Shown: one piece after another, positions 1 through 8,299 of the stretch
How the letters are laid out: every line of letters begins with the position of its first letter
Numbering within the stretch: position 1 is the stretch's first letter
DNA from: Hydnum rufescens UP504
Lineage: Eukaryota; Basidiomycota; Agaricomycetes; Cantharellales; Hydnaceae
DNA: 12,084 nucleotides
Direction: 5' to 3'
NCBI GenBank assembly: GCA_014904985.1
Contig: MU129119.1
Location: 89,208 to 101,291 of the forward strand
Program-made: the position numbers and the translations under genes
Notes under the pieces: generated by a model
The model's database searches: none
The model's input: only the letters and a program-made list of their open reading frames with translations
Told to the model about the DNA's origin: nothing

Positions 1-351
1 TGTCGAACAGGGGTAGGGACCAGGATCAGTGAACAAAGTTCCAGAGGTTTTAGAGCGACGAGAGGTGGCCATTTTGGGGAAGGGGTATCTGTGCTGCTTT
101 CCCAGAATGCATGCTTACAGAGGGTGGAAAAGAGCAGAGTTGTCAATTTTAAGGCCAGTGACAAGGTCCTTTCCAACAAGTTGAGTCAGTCGATCATGAC
201 CAATGTGGCCTAGACGACAATCCACAGTTCCAAGTCCTTTGGCCACCTGCACAGACGGGCACTTTTTGGGTGACAGTCCTTCCATCAACGGTATGCACAT
301 TTCCCTTGATGGTTGCAGTGAAGTGCAGGGTGGAGCCACGTTTAAATCCAT
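1..351 (-). pseudogene. Ty1/copia retrotransposon fragment: gag-pre-integrase domain and start of integrase
   Basis: Read on the minus strand, the sequence contains RLGHIGHDRL, then LVGKDLVTGLKID, then ACILGKQHRYPFP. That order is typical of the gag-pre-integrase domain of copia Pol: an H..H pair, then a CxxC pair, just before the integrase core. It supplies the zinc-binding head of integrase, which inserts element cDNA. The piece is a relic. The frame stops (TAA) at about 114-116, between the His pair and the second Cys pair; one extra G there would keep the frame and give a CxxC. Upstream of the His pair the frame also does not match cleanly. The downstream integrase core lies outside the window, and no LTR is seen. 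Family call is firm; the limit on the right (about 351) is approximate. Confidence 0.8.
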
Positions 352-419
352 TCCTTCTCTGTATGGTCACAATGAAACCATGGGGCGAGTGAGGGAGAGA
401 ACAGATAATAAATTGTGAA

Positions 420-1424
420 GAGGAAGGGGGTTGGCCTGATCAAGGTAAATTTCCAAAGAAACATTTGTAGTATTGCGATGACCCAGCGGTCCCCTCTCTT
501 CTTTGGTGGCAGTGGAAGGGCCGTCAGATATTCCCTTTGCCCCCGGTTATCCCATTCCAAAACCTATGACGTTAGAATACATCAATCAGCTCGAAGACAA
601 ATACGGAGCAGCTACTCGCCAAGCAGCTGCAGCTGGATGTACGTCTTGAGCACTTCTTTTATCTGGTCCTCGTGGGTTACCAAAAAGCTGACAAGCTGGC
701 TCCATAGTTGATTTTCTTGAGGTAAGTATGAGAATGGCAACTTGTTTTTTGTGGGCCAGCACATATCAAGACCTATTTGTTGCAGATCCACGGGGCTCAC
801 GGATACCTAGTCCATAACTTTCTTTCTCCACTCTCGAACGCTCGTGAGGATAAATACGGTGGATCTTTGGAAAACCGCTTCCGGTTTCCTCTCCAAATTG
901 CCAAACATGTCAGAGCACAATGGGGGGAAAAGAAGCCCCTGTTTTCCCATCTTAGTGCTACAGACTGGGCTGAAGGTTGGTTTTGATTTCCCTCGCCTAC
1001 TTCCCTTCAAATTTTGGTGTACATTTGGTCAGGCCTGGAAAAAGACGAATCTACAGGTGTATGGAGGCAATGGGGCATCGAACAGAGCTCCATGCTCTCT
1101 CATCGACTGGCGTCTGAGGCAAACGTCGACTTGATCAATGTTTCCTCAGGAGGAAATTGGGCTGCCCAGAAGATCAAAATTGGACCTGCCTATCAGGCAC
1201 GTAATTGCTCTTCATCATTCCATCTCCTGTTGTGATGTCTGAATGGCTTCAAATTTAACAGGCCCCGTTTGTGGAGCACATCAAGAAAGCTGTCCCCAAC
1301 GTTTTAATTAGTACAGTCGGGCTGATCACCAGGGGAAGCAGGCCAAGCAACTCCTCCAAGATGGAAAGCAGATGTCGTCTTCTTGGCTAAGGAATTGCTT
1401 AGGAATGTTGATTTCCCTCTTAAA
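420..1424 (+). pseudogene. Old Yellow Enzyme-type NADH:flavin oxidoreductase, truncated and frameshifted
   Basis: Old Yellow Enzymes are FMN-dependent TIM-barrel ene-reductases. After removing introns the reading is [100 protein letters not shown] and STVGLIT, in the order expected of the family. The HxxH pair in IHGAH matches the YqjM-like substrate-binding pair. Exons: about 420-444, 513-638, 708-721, 786-975, 1033-1196, 1262-1424; all junction phases agree. The N-terminal half of the barrel and the last ~30 residues are missing. Two one-base losses break the last exon (about 1332 and 1368); past them the frame reads GKQAKQLLQDGK and FLAKELLRNVDFPLK. The Arg usual before S-A-T-D-W is His here. 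Because it has introns, it is a displaced or decayed host gene rather than a retrocopy. Confidence 0.92.
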
Positions 1425-1785
1425 GTATGTACACCTTAGGCAGCCCTACTTCAGTACCTAGTTAGGTCTGGTTTTTCTGGTAGAATAGCCTACCTAATAG
1501 GCTCATTTTGCCATGGCCCCACGTACTCTATGAGCCTAGCATGGGCCCACGGAACCTCATACAATTTTAGGCTCCATGGGCCCATGCCAGAAATTTTTTT
1601 AGGCCATGGGGCCATGAACACCTGCCCTGGGGATAGTACTGTGAGTTTCCCCAAGTCCACCACATCGGCGATCCCAGATTTCTTTATCTCCGTGCACACT
1701 TTTTTTTTCTAAGTCCACACGTACTTGCTCTTTTTTTTTCTAACATGTCATCACAGAGATATCATGACATCAGGGATCTAAAGCA
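1425..1785. other. Non-coding stretch between the OYE fragment and the minisatellite
   Basis: No convincing gene in either strand. The left edge (1425) is a good splice donor, GTATGT, that ends the last recognisable OYE exon; I could not find the expected terminal exon after it. The stretch holds the palindrome cluster described separately and two T-tracts in near-identical context, CTTTTTTTTTCTAA, at about 1698-1711 and 1730-1743. Confidence 0.6.
1498..1617. repeat. Cluster of GGGCCC/CATGG palindromes with an inverted repeat
   Basis: TAGGCTCAT (1498-1506) is mirrored by ATGAGCCTA (1530-1538). CATGGGCCCATG at 1575-1586 is a perfect 12-bp palindrome. Related blocks occur at 1511-1522, 1539-1550 and 1602-1616, and the last two copies follow a T-rich TTTTAGGC lead. 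The spacing is roughly 30-40 bp, so this could be a short decayed tandem array of a palindromic unit, or an end of a small non-autonomous element. Function unknown. Confidence 0.6.
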
Positions 1786-2608
1786 GTAGGGATAGGAAAT
1801 GGAAGGGGGCATGGGAAACATGAAGGCAACGTGAGAAATACGAGGGCAATGTAAAAAAAATGCAATGGTGGCACTGAAACGGAAAGGATAGTATGAAGAA
1901 AGTAAGGACAATCCGAAAAACAGATGGATGATGTGAAAAATGGATGGACGACGTGAAAAACATACGGACGATGCGAAAAACATATGGATGATGCGAAAAA
2001 CATACGGACCACACAAAAAACAGATGGACAACGCAAAAAATGTATGGATGATGTGAGAAATGGGACGACAACGCAAGAGACTGAAGGATGTTGCAAAAAA
2101 CTGGAGGATAACATGAGAAACGCAGGGATAGTGCAAAGAGCACAAGGACACACGCAAGGACGATGTGAGGAATCCAAGGATCATTCAAGAAACACAAGGA
2201 CAATGCGAGAAACGCGAGGACAATGCAAGAAACGCGAGGACAATGTGAGAAACGCGAGGACAATGCGAGAAACGCGAGGACAATGCGAGAAATGCGAGGA
2301 CAATGCGAGAAATGCGAGGACAATGCAAGAAACGCAAGGATGATGCGAGAAACGCAAGGACGATGCAAGAAATGTGACGACGGTCCAAGAAACGTGACGA
2401 CGATGCGAGGAATGCAATGATGATGCAAGATACGCAAGGGTGATGCGAGAAATGTGACGACGGTGCGAGAAATGTGACGACGGTGCGAGAAATGTAACGA
2501 TGCAAAAAATGGGAGGATGGCATGAGAAATGGGTGGACAAGGGAGAGATGCAAAGAACGACACAAGAAACCTATGCACAATGTGGGAAACAGAAGAACAA
2601 TGTGAGAT
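1786..2608. repeat. Minisatellite with 20-bp unit, about 41 copies
   Basis: The best core unit is CAATGCGAGAAACGCGAGGA. From 2161 to 2500 seventeen units follow with no insertion or deletion. To the left (1786-2160) the same period continues as an A-rich variant around GATGCGAAAAACATACGGAC; to the right it fades by about 2608. The + strand is strongly purine-rich. Nearly all differences among the central units sit at the three CpG sites of the unit and are C to T or G to A. The unit lacks stop codons when read on the minus strand and 20 is not a multiple of 3, so long open frames appear in all three minus frames; these are not treated as genes. Most similar units are in the centre, as expected if the array grew there. 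Confidence 0.97.
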
Positions 2609-2632
2609 ATATTAAATTCTGAAAAGTGGGCA

Positions 2633-3235
2633 TCATGGTCCTCCCCAGAAAACCTCGACCAAGTAGGAGCTTGCCTTGAGAAATTTCCCATTCCAAAATA
2701 CGTATTGGGTCCAAGGGTGGACCTCATAGGATGCCACCTGGAGGATTGCCAAATTGTGTGCCTTGGTATGCAGAGTTTTGCTCTCCATAGCCAAGTTGAG
2801 CAGACGACGATGGATGTTGAGCTGCCTGAGAAGCACCGGGAAATAATGTACAAGTGGCAGGAGGGAAAAGAGAAAAATCAAAGGTATCAATGAAGGCTGG
2901 TCCTGGGACTTGTCGAAGGCTGTTCTCGGGACATTGTCGAAGGCTGGTCTCGGGGCACATTCTTGAAGGCTGGTCCCTGGGCACATCGTTGAAGACCGGC
3001 ACTGGGGCATGTTGTGAAACTCGTGCCAGGGCACATTTTTGCCACCGCTAGCATTTATCAATGCTGATACATGTGGTACAGCAACAGTATTAATATCAGT
3101 TGGAATGGGAGGGTTGACAGCTGCATCAGCTACTGTCGTGACCGAGGACTCAATGCTAGGTGTGAATACGGTAGTAGCAGCCACCTTCGCATGCTTCCTC
3201 TTGCTCTTATTCTCTGGCTTGCCGGAATTGGGCAT
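2633..3235 (-). CDS. Weak hypothetical ORF, lysine-rich N-terminus, crossing a tandem repeat
   Basis: A 200-codon open frame starts with ATG one base after a TAA (TAAATG at 3238-3233). The first ~70 residues are Lys/Ser/Thr/Ala-rich (KPENKSKRKHAK near the start) and look disordered. The middle is coded by the 24-26 bp tandem repeat at 2892-3040, and the last ~60 residues show no family I recognise. It could be (a) chance, (b) the disordered tail of the upstream 843-residue protein, cut off by a Gln CAA to TAA change, since the frame before the TAA reads SGGPRGLAKPFSGDHEED, or (c) a small gene of its own. No domain, splice pattern or neighbour settles this, so confidence is low. Confidence 0.2.
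   Translation of the reverse strand: MPNSGKPENKSKRKHAKVAATTVFTPSIESSVTTVADAAVNPPIPTDINTVAVPHVSALINASGGKNVPWHEFHNMPQCRSSTMCPGTSLQECAPRPAFDNVPRTAFDKSQDQPSLIPLIFLFSLLPLVHYFPVLLRQLNIHRRLLNLAMESKTLHTKAHNLAILQVASYEVHPWTQYVFWNGKFLKASSYLVEVFWGGP
2892..3040. repeat. Degenerate tandem repeat, six copies of 23-26 bp
   Basis: Six units begin with GAAGGCTGGT or a variant, at 2892, 2915, 2939, 2965, 2991 and 3016. Most units run GAAGGCTGGTCTCGGGGCAC followed by ATTCTT-like bases. Unit length varies from 23 to 26, so no reading frame is kept, which argues against selection on a coded peptide. It is unrelated in sequence to the 20-bp minisatellite 280 bp to the left. Confidence 0.85.
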
Positions 3236-3245
3236 TTAGTCTTCC

Positions 3246-6063
3246 TCATGGTCGCCACTGAAGGGTTTTGCAAGTCCTCGAGGTCCTCCAGATATCGCTG
3301 AGATGAACTGACGTGCATAAGGACACGCCATCATGATCACTCATAATCGAAATGACGCCCTTGTCCTTGAGTGACATATTGGCATCCACTATTGTGTATA
3401 TTATGTAAGAGCATTAAATGTAAGTCCACGTTCATTGACGTACCTGCGCTCCATCGACGGACGGCGATAGTGATGTCTGCAGGCTTTTTGTGGAATTCGG
3501 AACACAAGAGACGCCAGCCACCCACAGAATTAGATGCATTGCGATCTAAGTCCACAAATCCTGGTGCCACTCCCCAGTTCATGACTTCCAGTTGATGACC
3601 GTAAAGAAGATCGGCAAAACCTTGCCAAGGAAATCGTTCTTCGAGAGTAACAAATGGCTCTGCAAATATGTGGTCACATCGGCTCTCTCAGTCTCCAAAT
3701 ACTCGTACTTACCTAATAGCCTCCTCAAATGCTTCCCACTCGATGCCTTGGCCTTCGATATATCGGTGAGTTCGGCGCTCCATACTTTCGCCTGTACAAC
3801 ATCGGGATCAAGCTCGGGCTTCTCAAGTTGAAGGGTATCATTATTGACAAAGATATAGAATTGCCATAGGAGTTGGCCGATCGGGTTGTTGATGCTGCTC
3901 CAAAATCGCCGCGATGCATCTGTTCCGTAGAAGACGCCATTCCGTGCGGTGGATTTGTCGTCATGTGCTCGACCCGTTACCATGAGGATGATCGTGTGTA
4001 CTCCAACTTCCCCAATACACTGTGCCTGAAGGCGAGTTCAGTAACAAAGCAACTAAGAGAAGTAAGAACAATTCACTCACTCGCTTCAACATCCCATCCT
4101 GTTCAGCAGCCATCAAACGGCTTAGTCCCGCTCCTTCGGTGGCTTGCTTCATGTCTTCAAGATTGGTCTTGACCATCTCTGCTCGCAGATTGGAAAGCTG
4201 CTCATCCAGGTCACTGGCCAAATCATGCTCGTGCTTGAACGCATACCAAGCAGGCGTGACAATCTCCTTTATATAGTCACCTTGCTTGCCTTATACATAT
4301 GCATTAGGATAGCACAATAAATCAACCAAAAGCAAACTTACGATGCCCATCTTCACCTGGAAGAGGATTTGGATGTTCTTTTGAGTACGCACGGGACCAC
4401 CCATTGAATGCATTTTTTTCACACTGATGCTTCTCCTTCTCAATCCCAGCAGGATCACTGAGATTGAGTTGGGTGGCCTTCAGAAGCCCTAGACGAGGAT
4501 ATCGGCTCTCGTCTGCGAGTGTGCTGAGATCCTCCAAAAATTTGTCTCTGAGCAAGTTAGCCTGTGCGGTGACGGCTTCCGAGATCGTTCCGATCAAGAA
4601 CAGTCGAGAAGATTTAATGGAGGGGTTCCCGGGCCAGAAGTCAGGATCTTCGTAATCCCCATCACAGGACATAAGACCCTTGCCATGGGCTCTAGCCGTT
4701 GAGACAACCTTGCCCCCCCCAGACGCATGGTGGCTGGTGGCTGGTTGCCATAGTGAACATGGACGATAGAAAAGGGTGGTTCGTCTTGCTGGGATTCATG
4801 GCTCAAGCCTGCGGTATTTGGCGGGCAGCCGACGATTCCATCATCAGTATCAGTCGTAGGGTCAAATGGGATGCGATGATTCACAGGGGGATGATATGTG
4901 GAATCCAAGCCAATGGTGAGTTCGTCATTGCGATCATCGGTGTCACTGTCGGTTGTGGGTTCAAACAAGATGCGAGGCCTCGAAGGGCGTGTCAAGCCGA
5001 CAGTGACTTCGCCATTGGTATCCTCTTCAATGGCCATAGGACCAAGTGGGATTGGACAGCTGGAATGGGGATGAGACGTCGAGTCATTTTGTGGCATGGT
5101 AGATTTCAGCAGCGATAAAGCACCAAACTGGGGACTTCTGGGCGACGTATGCACGTGTTCATCGCTATTATCAATAGAACGAGAATCGGTTTCACCATCG
5201 GTCCGATTCTTCTTGGTCTGAGGCCTAGTCGCCTTGGTAGACGAATGTGCCTTTTTAACAAATGTCAATTCCAATCCAACAATGAAAATAAACAAAAACG
5301 AATCATCACTCACATATGTATCAATGCGATCCTGTTTGCGCTTCTGGGCCAAAGTTCTACGCAAGTGTGGGGAGAAAACTGGAGGCGGCAGCTGCAAGGA
5401 TCCAGGCTCAAGATGAGCAGGGGGATCCACTTGATTCCCATCATCACCATCCTCATTGGCCCCACCGACCCCGTCTTTATTTGTTGTTGTTGCCGGCGGT
5501 GTGTCGACAGCAGGATGTTGTCCCTTTTTCTTGGTCTGCCATTTGGTCACGGACAAGGGACGTATTCCAAGGGCCAATTTGTTCGAGGCATCGAAGGAGA
5601 CCAAGGGAATAGTAGCAGAGAGAGTAGGTGAACGAATGGCTGTCAGGGATCTGGAGTCAGGGACAGGAGTAGGGGAATGCTGAGATATCGAAGATAAAGC
5701 GACAGGCGAGGGGACTTTGGCTGAGGTCTTCCGCTTGGCTTGGGCAATGACAGTGTTAGATGGCCTAGCCTTTGCAGTCGGCCTTCGTTGGCGTTTACTA
5801 GTGCGGATTTCTGGTTCTGAGCCCTTGTCAGCCCCCCCAAACCCATCTTGACCATCTAATACGACAGAAGACTCCGCAGAAGAGACGGCTCCACCATGCT
5901 GTACGGCAGGTTGTCCAGTCTTTGCATGAGAGGAATTAGAGAGTGTGGCAGAATCAACAGGCACTCTGGGTAATTTTGTGCCTTTCAGAGGCATTGAGTG
6001 ACTCGGTAGAGTGGAAGGTGCACAGTGAGCAAGAACTCGCCAACAACACCTATCGTTACCCAT
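3246..6063 (-). CDS. Uncharacterised protein, about 843 residues, six exons, one frameshift at a G8 run
   Basis: Exons on the minus strand: 6063-5314, 5250-4342, 4280-4081, 4025-3713, 3659-3444, 3388-3246. All five introns (63, 61, 55, 53, 55 nt) have GT-AG ends, and phases agree throughout except in exon 2, which is one base short. That base fits the G8 run at 4713-4720: one more G leads directly into DYEDPDFWPGNPS and the open frame beyond. The first ~430 residues are hydrophilic and probably disordered, with basic clusters at residues 88-101 (SKRQRRPTAKAR) and 109-115 (likely nuclear localisation) and an acidic direct repeat at about 331-387. The second half looks folded and includes NAFNGWSRAY, VTGRAHDD, FPWQGFADLLYGHQ and MNWGVAPGFVDL. 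I do not recognise a named domain. The real start may be Met24 (5994). The 3' end is uncertain: another splice ends at TAA 3236. Next gene upstream is 85 bp away, same strand. Confidence 0.72.
4713..4720 (-). other. G8 homopolymer, frame-changing site in the 843-residue gene
   Basis: Before the run the minus-strand frame reads ...NQPPATMRLGG and then ends in LLDCS and a stop at 4594. After the run a different frame reads STARAHGKGLMSCDGDY and stays open to the next splice donor at 4341. Exon 2 has 909 bases while its end phases require 910, so exactly one base is missing, and the run is the obvious place. Confidence 0.75.
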
Positions 6064-6148
6064 TTGTCACCTAATGCAGAAAGACTGCTCTAATAAGGAC
6101 TGAGAGACATGCGCAAAAAATCCTGGAGAGCTCCGGTATTACATAATA

Positions 6149-7159
6149 CTACTTCCATAAATATCGAGGAGCGTCTAATTGAAGTTCTAGTACTAAGCAC
6201 CAGTGATCCTTCCGATAGCCGAATGTTTCATCTGCTCGTTGCGTAGAAGACCTTCCCACACTGACACAAGAACCCCCATCCTCGATCACCCACTTTGCAA
6301 TTCGCCGAATGAGCTCATCGTAAGGTCCATTTGTCGGCCACATATAGACTGAGAAGTCCTTCACTTGAGACCAGGGAGGAGGTTCTAGGTGGCTGTGCAT
6401 TATCATCTCCAGACGGCGTAGATCAGGGGGGATGTCGGATATAGGTATCAGGGCCAGCCTATCAAATAGCCAAGTTCTGTCAAATGAGACAACGTCCATT
6501 GGGCGTATTCGATCGTGGGCATGTGGCGGCAGCAAGGATGGATTGTTTCCGGAGAGACAAGGAGGAAATGAGAGGTTCTCTAAGAATCGATACTTGAAAG
6601 ACATTGAAGGGTCAGAGCCATGTTCCTTCCACCATGTGCGTTCGATGACAGGAGAGACAGGCCTTTCCCGACACATGGGAGGGAGGCGAATGGTTGTAGT
6701 GACAAGCAGTGCGCGCTTCATCATCTCCTGGAGATCCCACTGTGAGCGGTGCCAAGCTATAGCTTGCTCGACATATCAGGGTTCAAAAAGCCATATGTAT
6801 GCCACCATTTCCAGTGTGAAGGCATCCTTCACTTGGAACCAAGCCAGGCCTCAAACGTTGGCCTGTGACATTAGCATGGCGTGAACAGTATGGAGATGTA
6901 GCTGAGATTTGAAGGCCAGGGACATCGACCACGTTCGAGAGTTCCGGTACTTCTTTTCCTGAATTCGTCGTACACCAAGGCAGCCATAAACCACGAATTC
7001 TTCCAACCAATGTTCTCGCTCAGCACCCCGTAAGACTGGGCCAACAACGAGGGTATACCACTAATGTATGGATGTTCGAGCAAGTGGGTAGGGAATGTTG
7101 GTGAAGAGAAGTGACGATGCGTTGTGATTCGAATCTGGACCTGACTCCAGGTGCGACAT
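6149..7159 (-). pseudogene. Uncharacterised single-exon gene, 336 codons, with three in-frame stops
   Basis: One frame runs from ATG 7159 to TAA 6149 with no insertion or deletion, broken only by TAG (codon 33, 7063-7061), TGA (codon 103, 6853-6851) and TGA (codon 128, 6778-6776). Sequence between the stops looks coding: EHWLEEFVVYGCLGVRRIQ, WFQVKDAFTLEMVAYIWLFE, QAIAWHRSQWDLQEMMKRAL, SFKYRFLENLSFPP, RPMDVVSFDRTWLFDRLAL, RRLEMIMHSHLEPPPWSQVK, and a C-terminus in LQLDAPRYLWK. It is rich in Trp, His and Arg; no transmembrane segment or named domain is recognised. The two TGA codons are each one C-to-T change from Arg CGA. The frame stays open upstream of 7159 to about 7260 (YYLAALFTWPSISLPM), so that ATG may be internal. 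The last 191 codons are uninterrupted, so a short product from Met 6724 cannot be excluded. Confidence 0.75.
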
Positions 7160-7194
7160 TGGAAGTGATATGCTAGGCCAAGTGAATAAGGCGG

Positions 7195-7494
7195 CTAGAT
7201 AGTATAGAGGACGGAGGTTAGTCTGACTAGTATCCAGGATGAGTTGAATGGGAATATGGGGCTATCCCACATACCATGCCTACAGTGCGATGTACACTCA
7301 TGGTCAGCTGGATAAACGACATTGTTGAGATTAAACCAAGTGTCCACAGCAGAAGTTGGAGAGGTCATGAAGTGAGGTTTGATATAGAAAGTAACAGAGA
7401 TCGGAGCCAAGAGTCTGACAGAGGGCACAAGAAAAATAGATGCGGGTGACAACGTCGTAATTCCGGAGTTTGCCGTGCGATCCTGAAGCAGCAA
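7195..7494 (-). pseudogene. Possible upstream exon(s) of the 6149-7159 gene
   Basis: An open frame on the same strand, just upstream of the pseudogene, includes TWFNLNNVVYPADHECTSHC, which looks coding and holds a Cys/His group. A consensus donor (G followed by GTATGT) lies just after it at about 7273, and AG acceptors follow within 50 bases. I could not join it in frame to the LYYLAALFTWPSISLP stretch at 7230-7160 without a one-base slip. It may be the N-terminal part of the same broken gene; the family is unrecognised. Confidence 0.35.
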
Positions 7495-7606
7495 TGGACG
7501 AGAGGCCTAGAAATATCAAAAAATAAGATTGTGAATGTTTATGATTATTAACCAAGTTTCACAAGGATGGTTCATACCAATGTGAAATCAGAGGAACCAA
7601 TATACA
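7462..7606. repeat. Direct repeat, copy 1 (about 145 bp, diverged)
   Basis: Pairs with 7647-7796 at an offset of about 185-190 bp. Shared blocks include TCCGGAGTT (7462, 7647), GAGGYCTAGAA (7502, 7692) followed by ATCAAAAAA, and ATTATTAACCAARTTTCAC (7544, 7732). Many differences are transitions and there are small indels, so the duplication is old. No coding potential is apparent. Confidence 0.8.
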
Positions 7607-7646
7607 TGAAAAGTCAGTCAAACAGTTACATTGAGTTGGGGCAATG

Positions 7647-7796
7647 TCCGGAGTTCACCGCGTACCCACATCGCTATGCAGCACAATGCATGAGGTCTAG
7701 AAGCATCAAAAAAATGAGATTACAAACATTTATTATTAACCAAATTTCACGACAATTGGTCCATACTGATCCAAAATCGGATGAGCCAGTATGTGT
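7647..7796. repeat. Direct repeat, copy 2 (about 150 bp, diverged)
   Basis: Second copy of the sequence at 7462-7606, same orientation, about 40 bp after its end. The right-hand part, GATCCAAAATCGGATGAGCC, aligns with the more divergent TGTGAAATCAGAGGAACC in copy 1. Together with the AT-rich bases that follow, it separates the leftward genes from the rightward genes. Confidence 0.8.
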
Positions 7797-8299
7797 ATCT
7801 TAGTATAGGGGGGCTACAGTCATAATTATGGGCATAGTTCTCTGGTATTTTCAAAATATGTTCTTATATACTAGGTCTAAAACACTCTATATTACATTGT
7901 TATACCTCATCCAACCTGAAAATAGTTATGAGTCCAATAAGATTTCAATTTATGGTACTTGTGTGATTGCACTGCCTTCAAAGGGTCATATCCCGGTTTT
8001 TATTGTGCAGAAACTTTCAATAGTAAGGGATGAGATTATTCCCGAGTTACAGGGCTAATAATCCTCATGAAAGTGATATATCGCACTGCCCTTTTGACGC
8101 TTAACTGCATTGGGTTTAAATACATCACAATGCTCATTGTTTTCCCCCTAAGAATTACTTTTATATTTGTACATTGTGTTTCTCTTGCCAATGTACAGTC
8201 TGGTATACTCATCACATATGTATGCAATTTTGAGCGCTTATTGATATGAGTCTGTTTATTTAGTTTCCATGGTGTTGAGTGACTTTCCGGAACCAAACC
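7797..8299. other. AT-rich intergenic divider upstream of the GRF gene
   Basis: About 500 bp, AT-rich, with stops in all frames at short intervals and no gene I can support. As the space between divergently oriented genes it would hold promoters for the rightward pair. TTTAAATA at 8115-8122, about 180 bp before the GRF start codon, is a TATA-like string but could be chance in such composition. No terminal inverted repeat was recognised by eye. Confidence 0.5.

Noticed and set aside
342..560. 72-codon minus ORF upstream of the copia fragment
   Set aside because: Overlaps the start of the OYE fragment on the other strand, is in a different frame from the copia domain and shows no family features.
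1698..1743. T9 tracts as reverse-strand poly(A) tails of retroposed sequence
   Set aside because: No target-site duplication, SINE promoter boxes or adjoining coding relic could be recognised.
1786..2608. CRISPR-like array
   Set aside because: Units are contiguous with no unique spacers, and the context is eukaryotic.
1762..2853. Long minus-strand open frames (up to 266 codons) rich in Ser, His, Phe and Cys
   Set aside because: They are produced by the stop-free 20-bp minisatellite unit, which cycles through all three frames; composition is repetitive and there is no domain.
3579..3600. Apparent frameshift in the 843-residue gene (frame ending in VINWKS and a stop, next frame starting MNWGVAPGF)
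   Set aside because: A 53-nt GT-AG intron at 3660-3712 places the downstream exon in the other frame throughout, giving FPWQGFADLLYGHQLEVMNW; no slip is needed.
5251..5313. Hydrophobic segment (FLFIFIVGLELTF) that could be a membrane helix in the 843-residue protein
   Set aside because: It is a 63-nt intron (GTGAGT...AAG) that happens to be in frame; flanking sequence is hydrophilic.
4699..5631. Plus-strand ORFs of 139 and 160 codons opposite the 843-residue gene
   Set aside because: Shadows of the minus-strand coding exons; they ignore the intron at 5251-5313 and have no recognisable domain.
3246..7159. A TET/JBP dioxygenase, expected beside some basidiomycete KDZ elements
   Set aside because: I found no HxD...H...R iron and 2-oxoglutarate site in the leftward genes.
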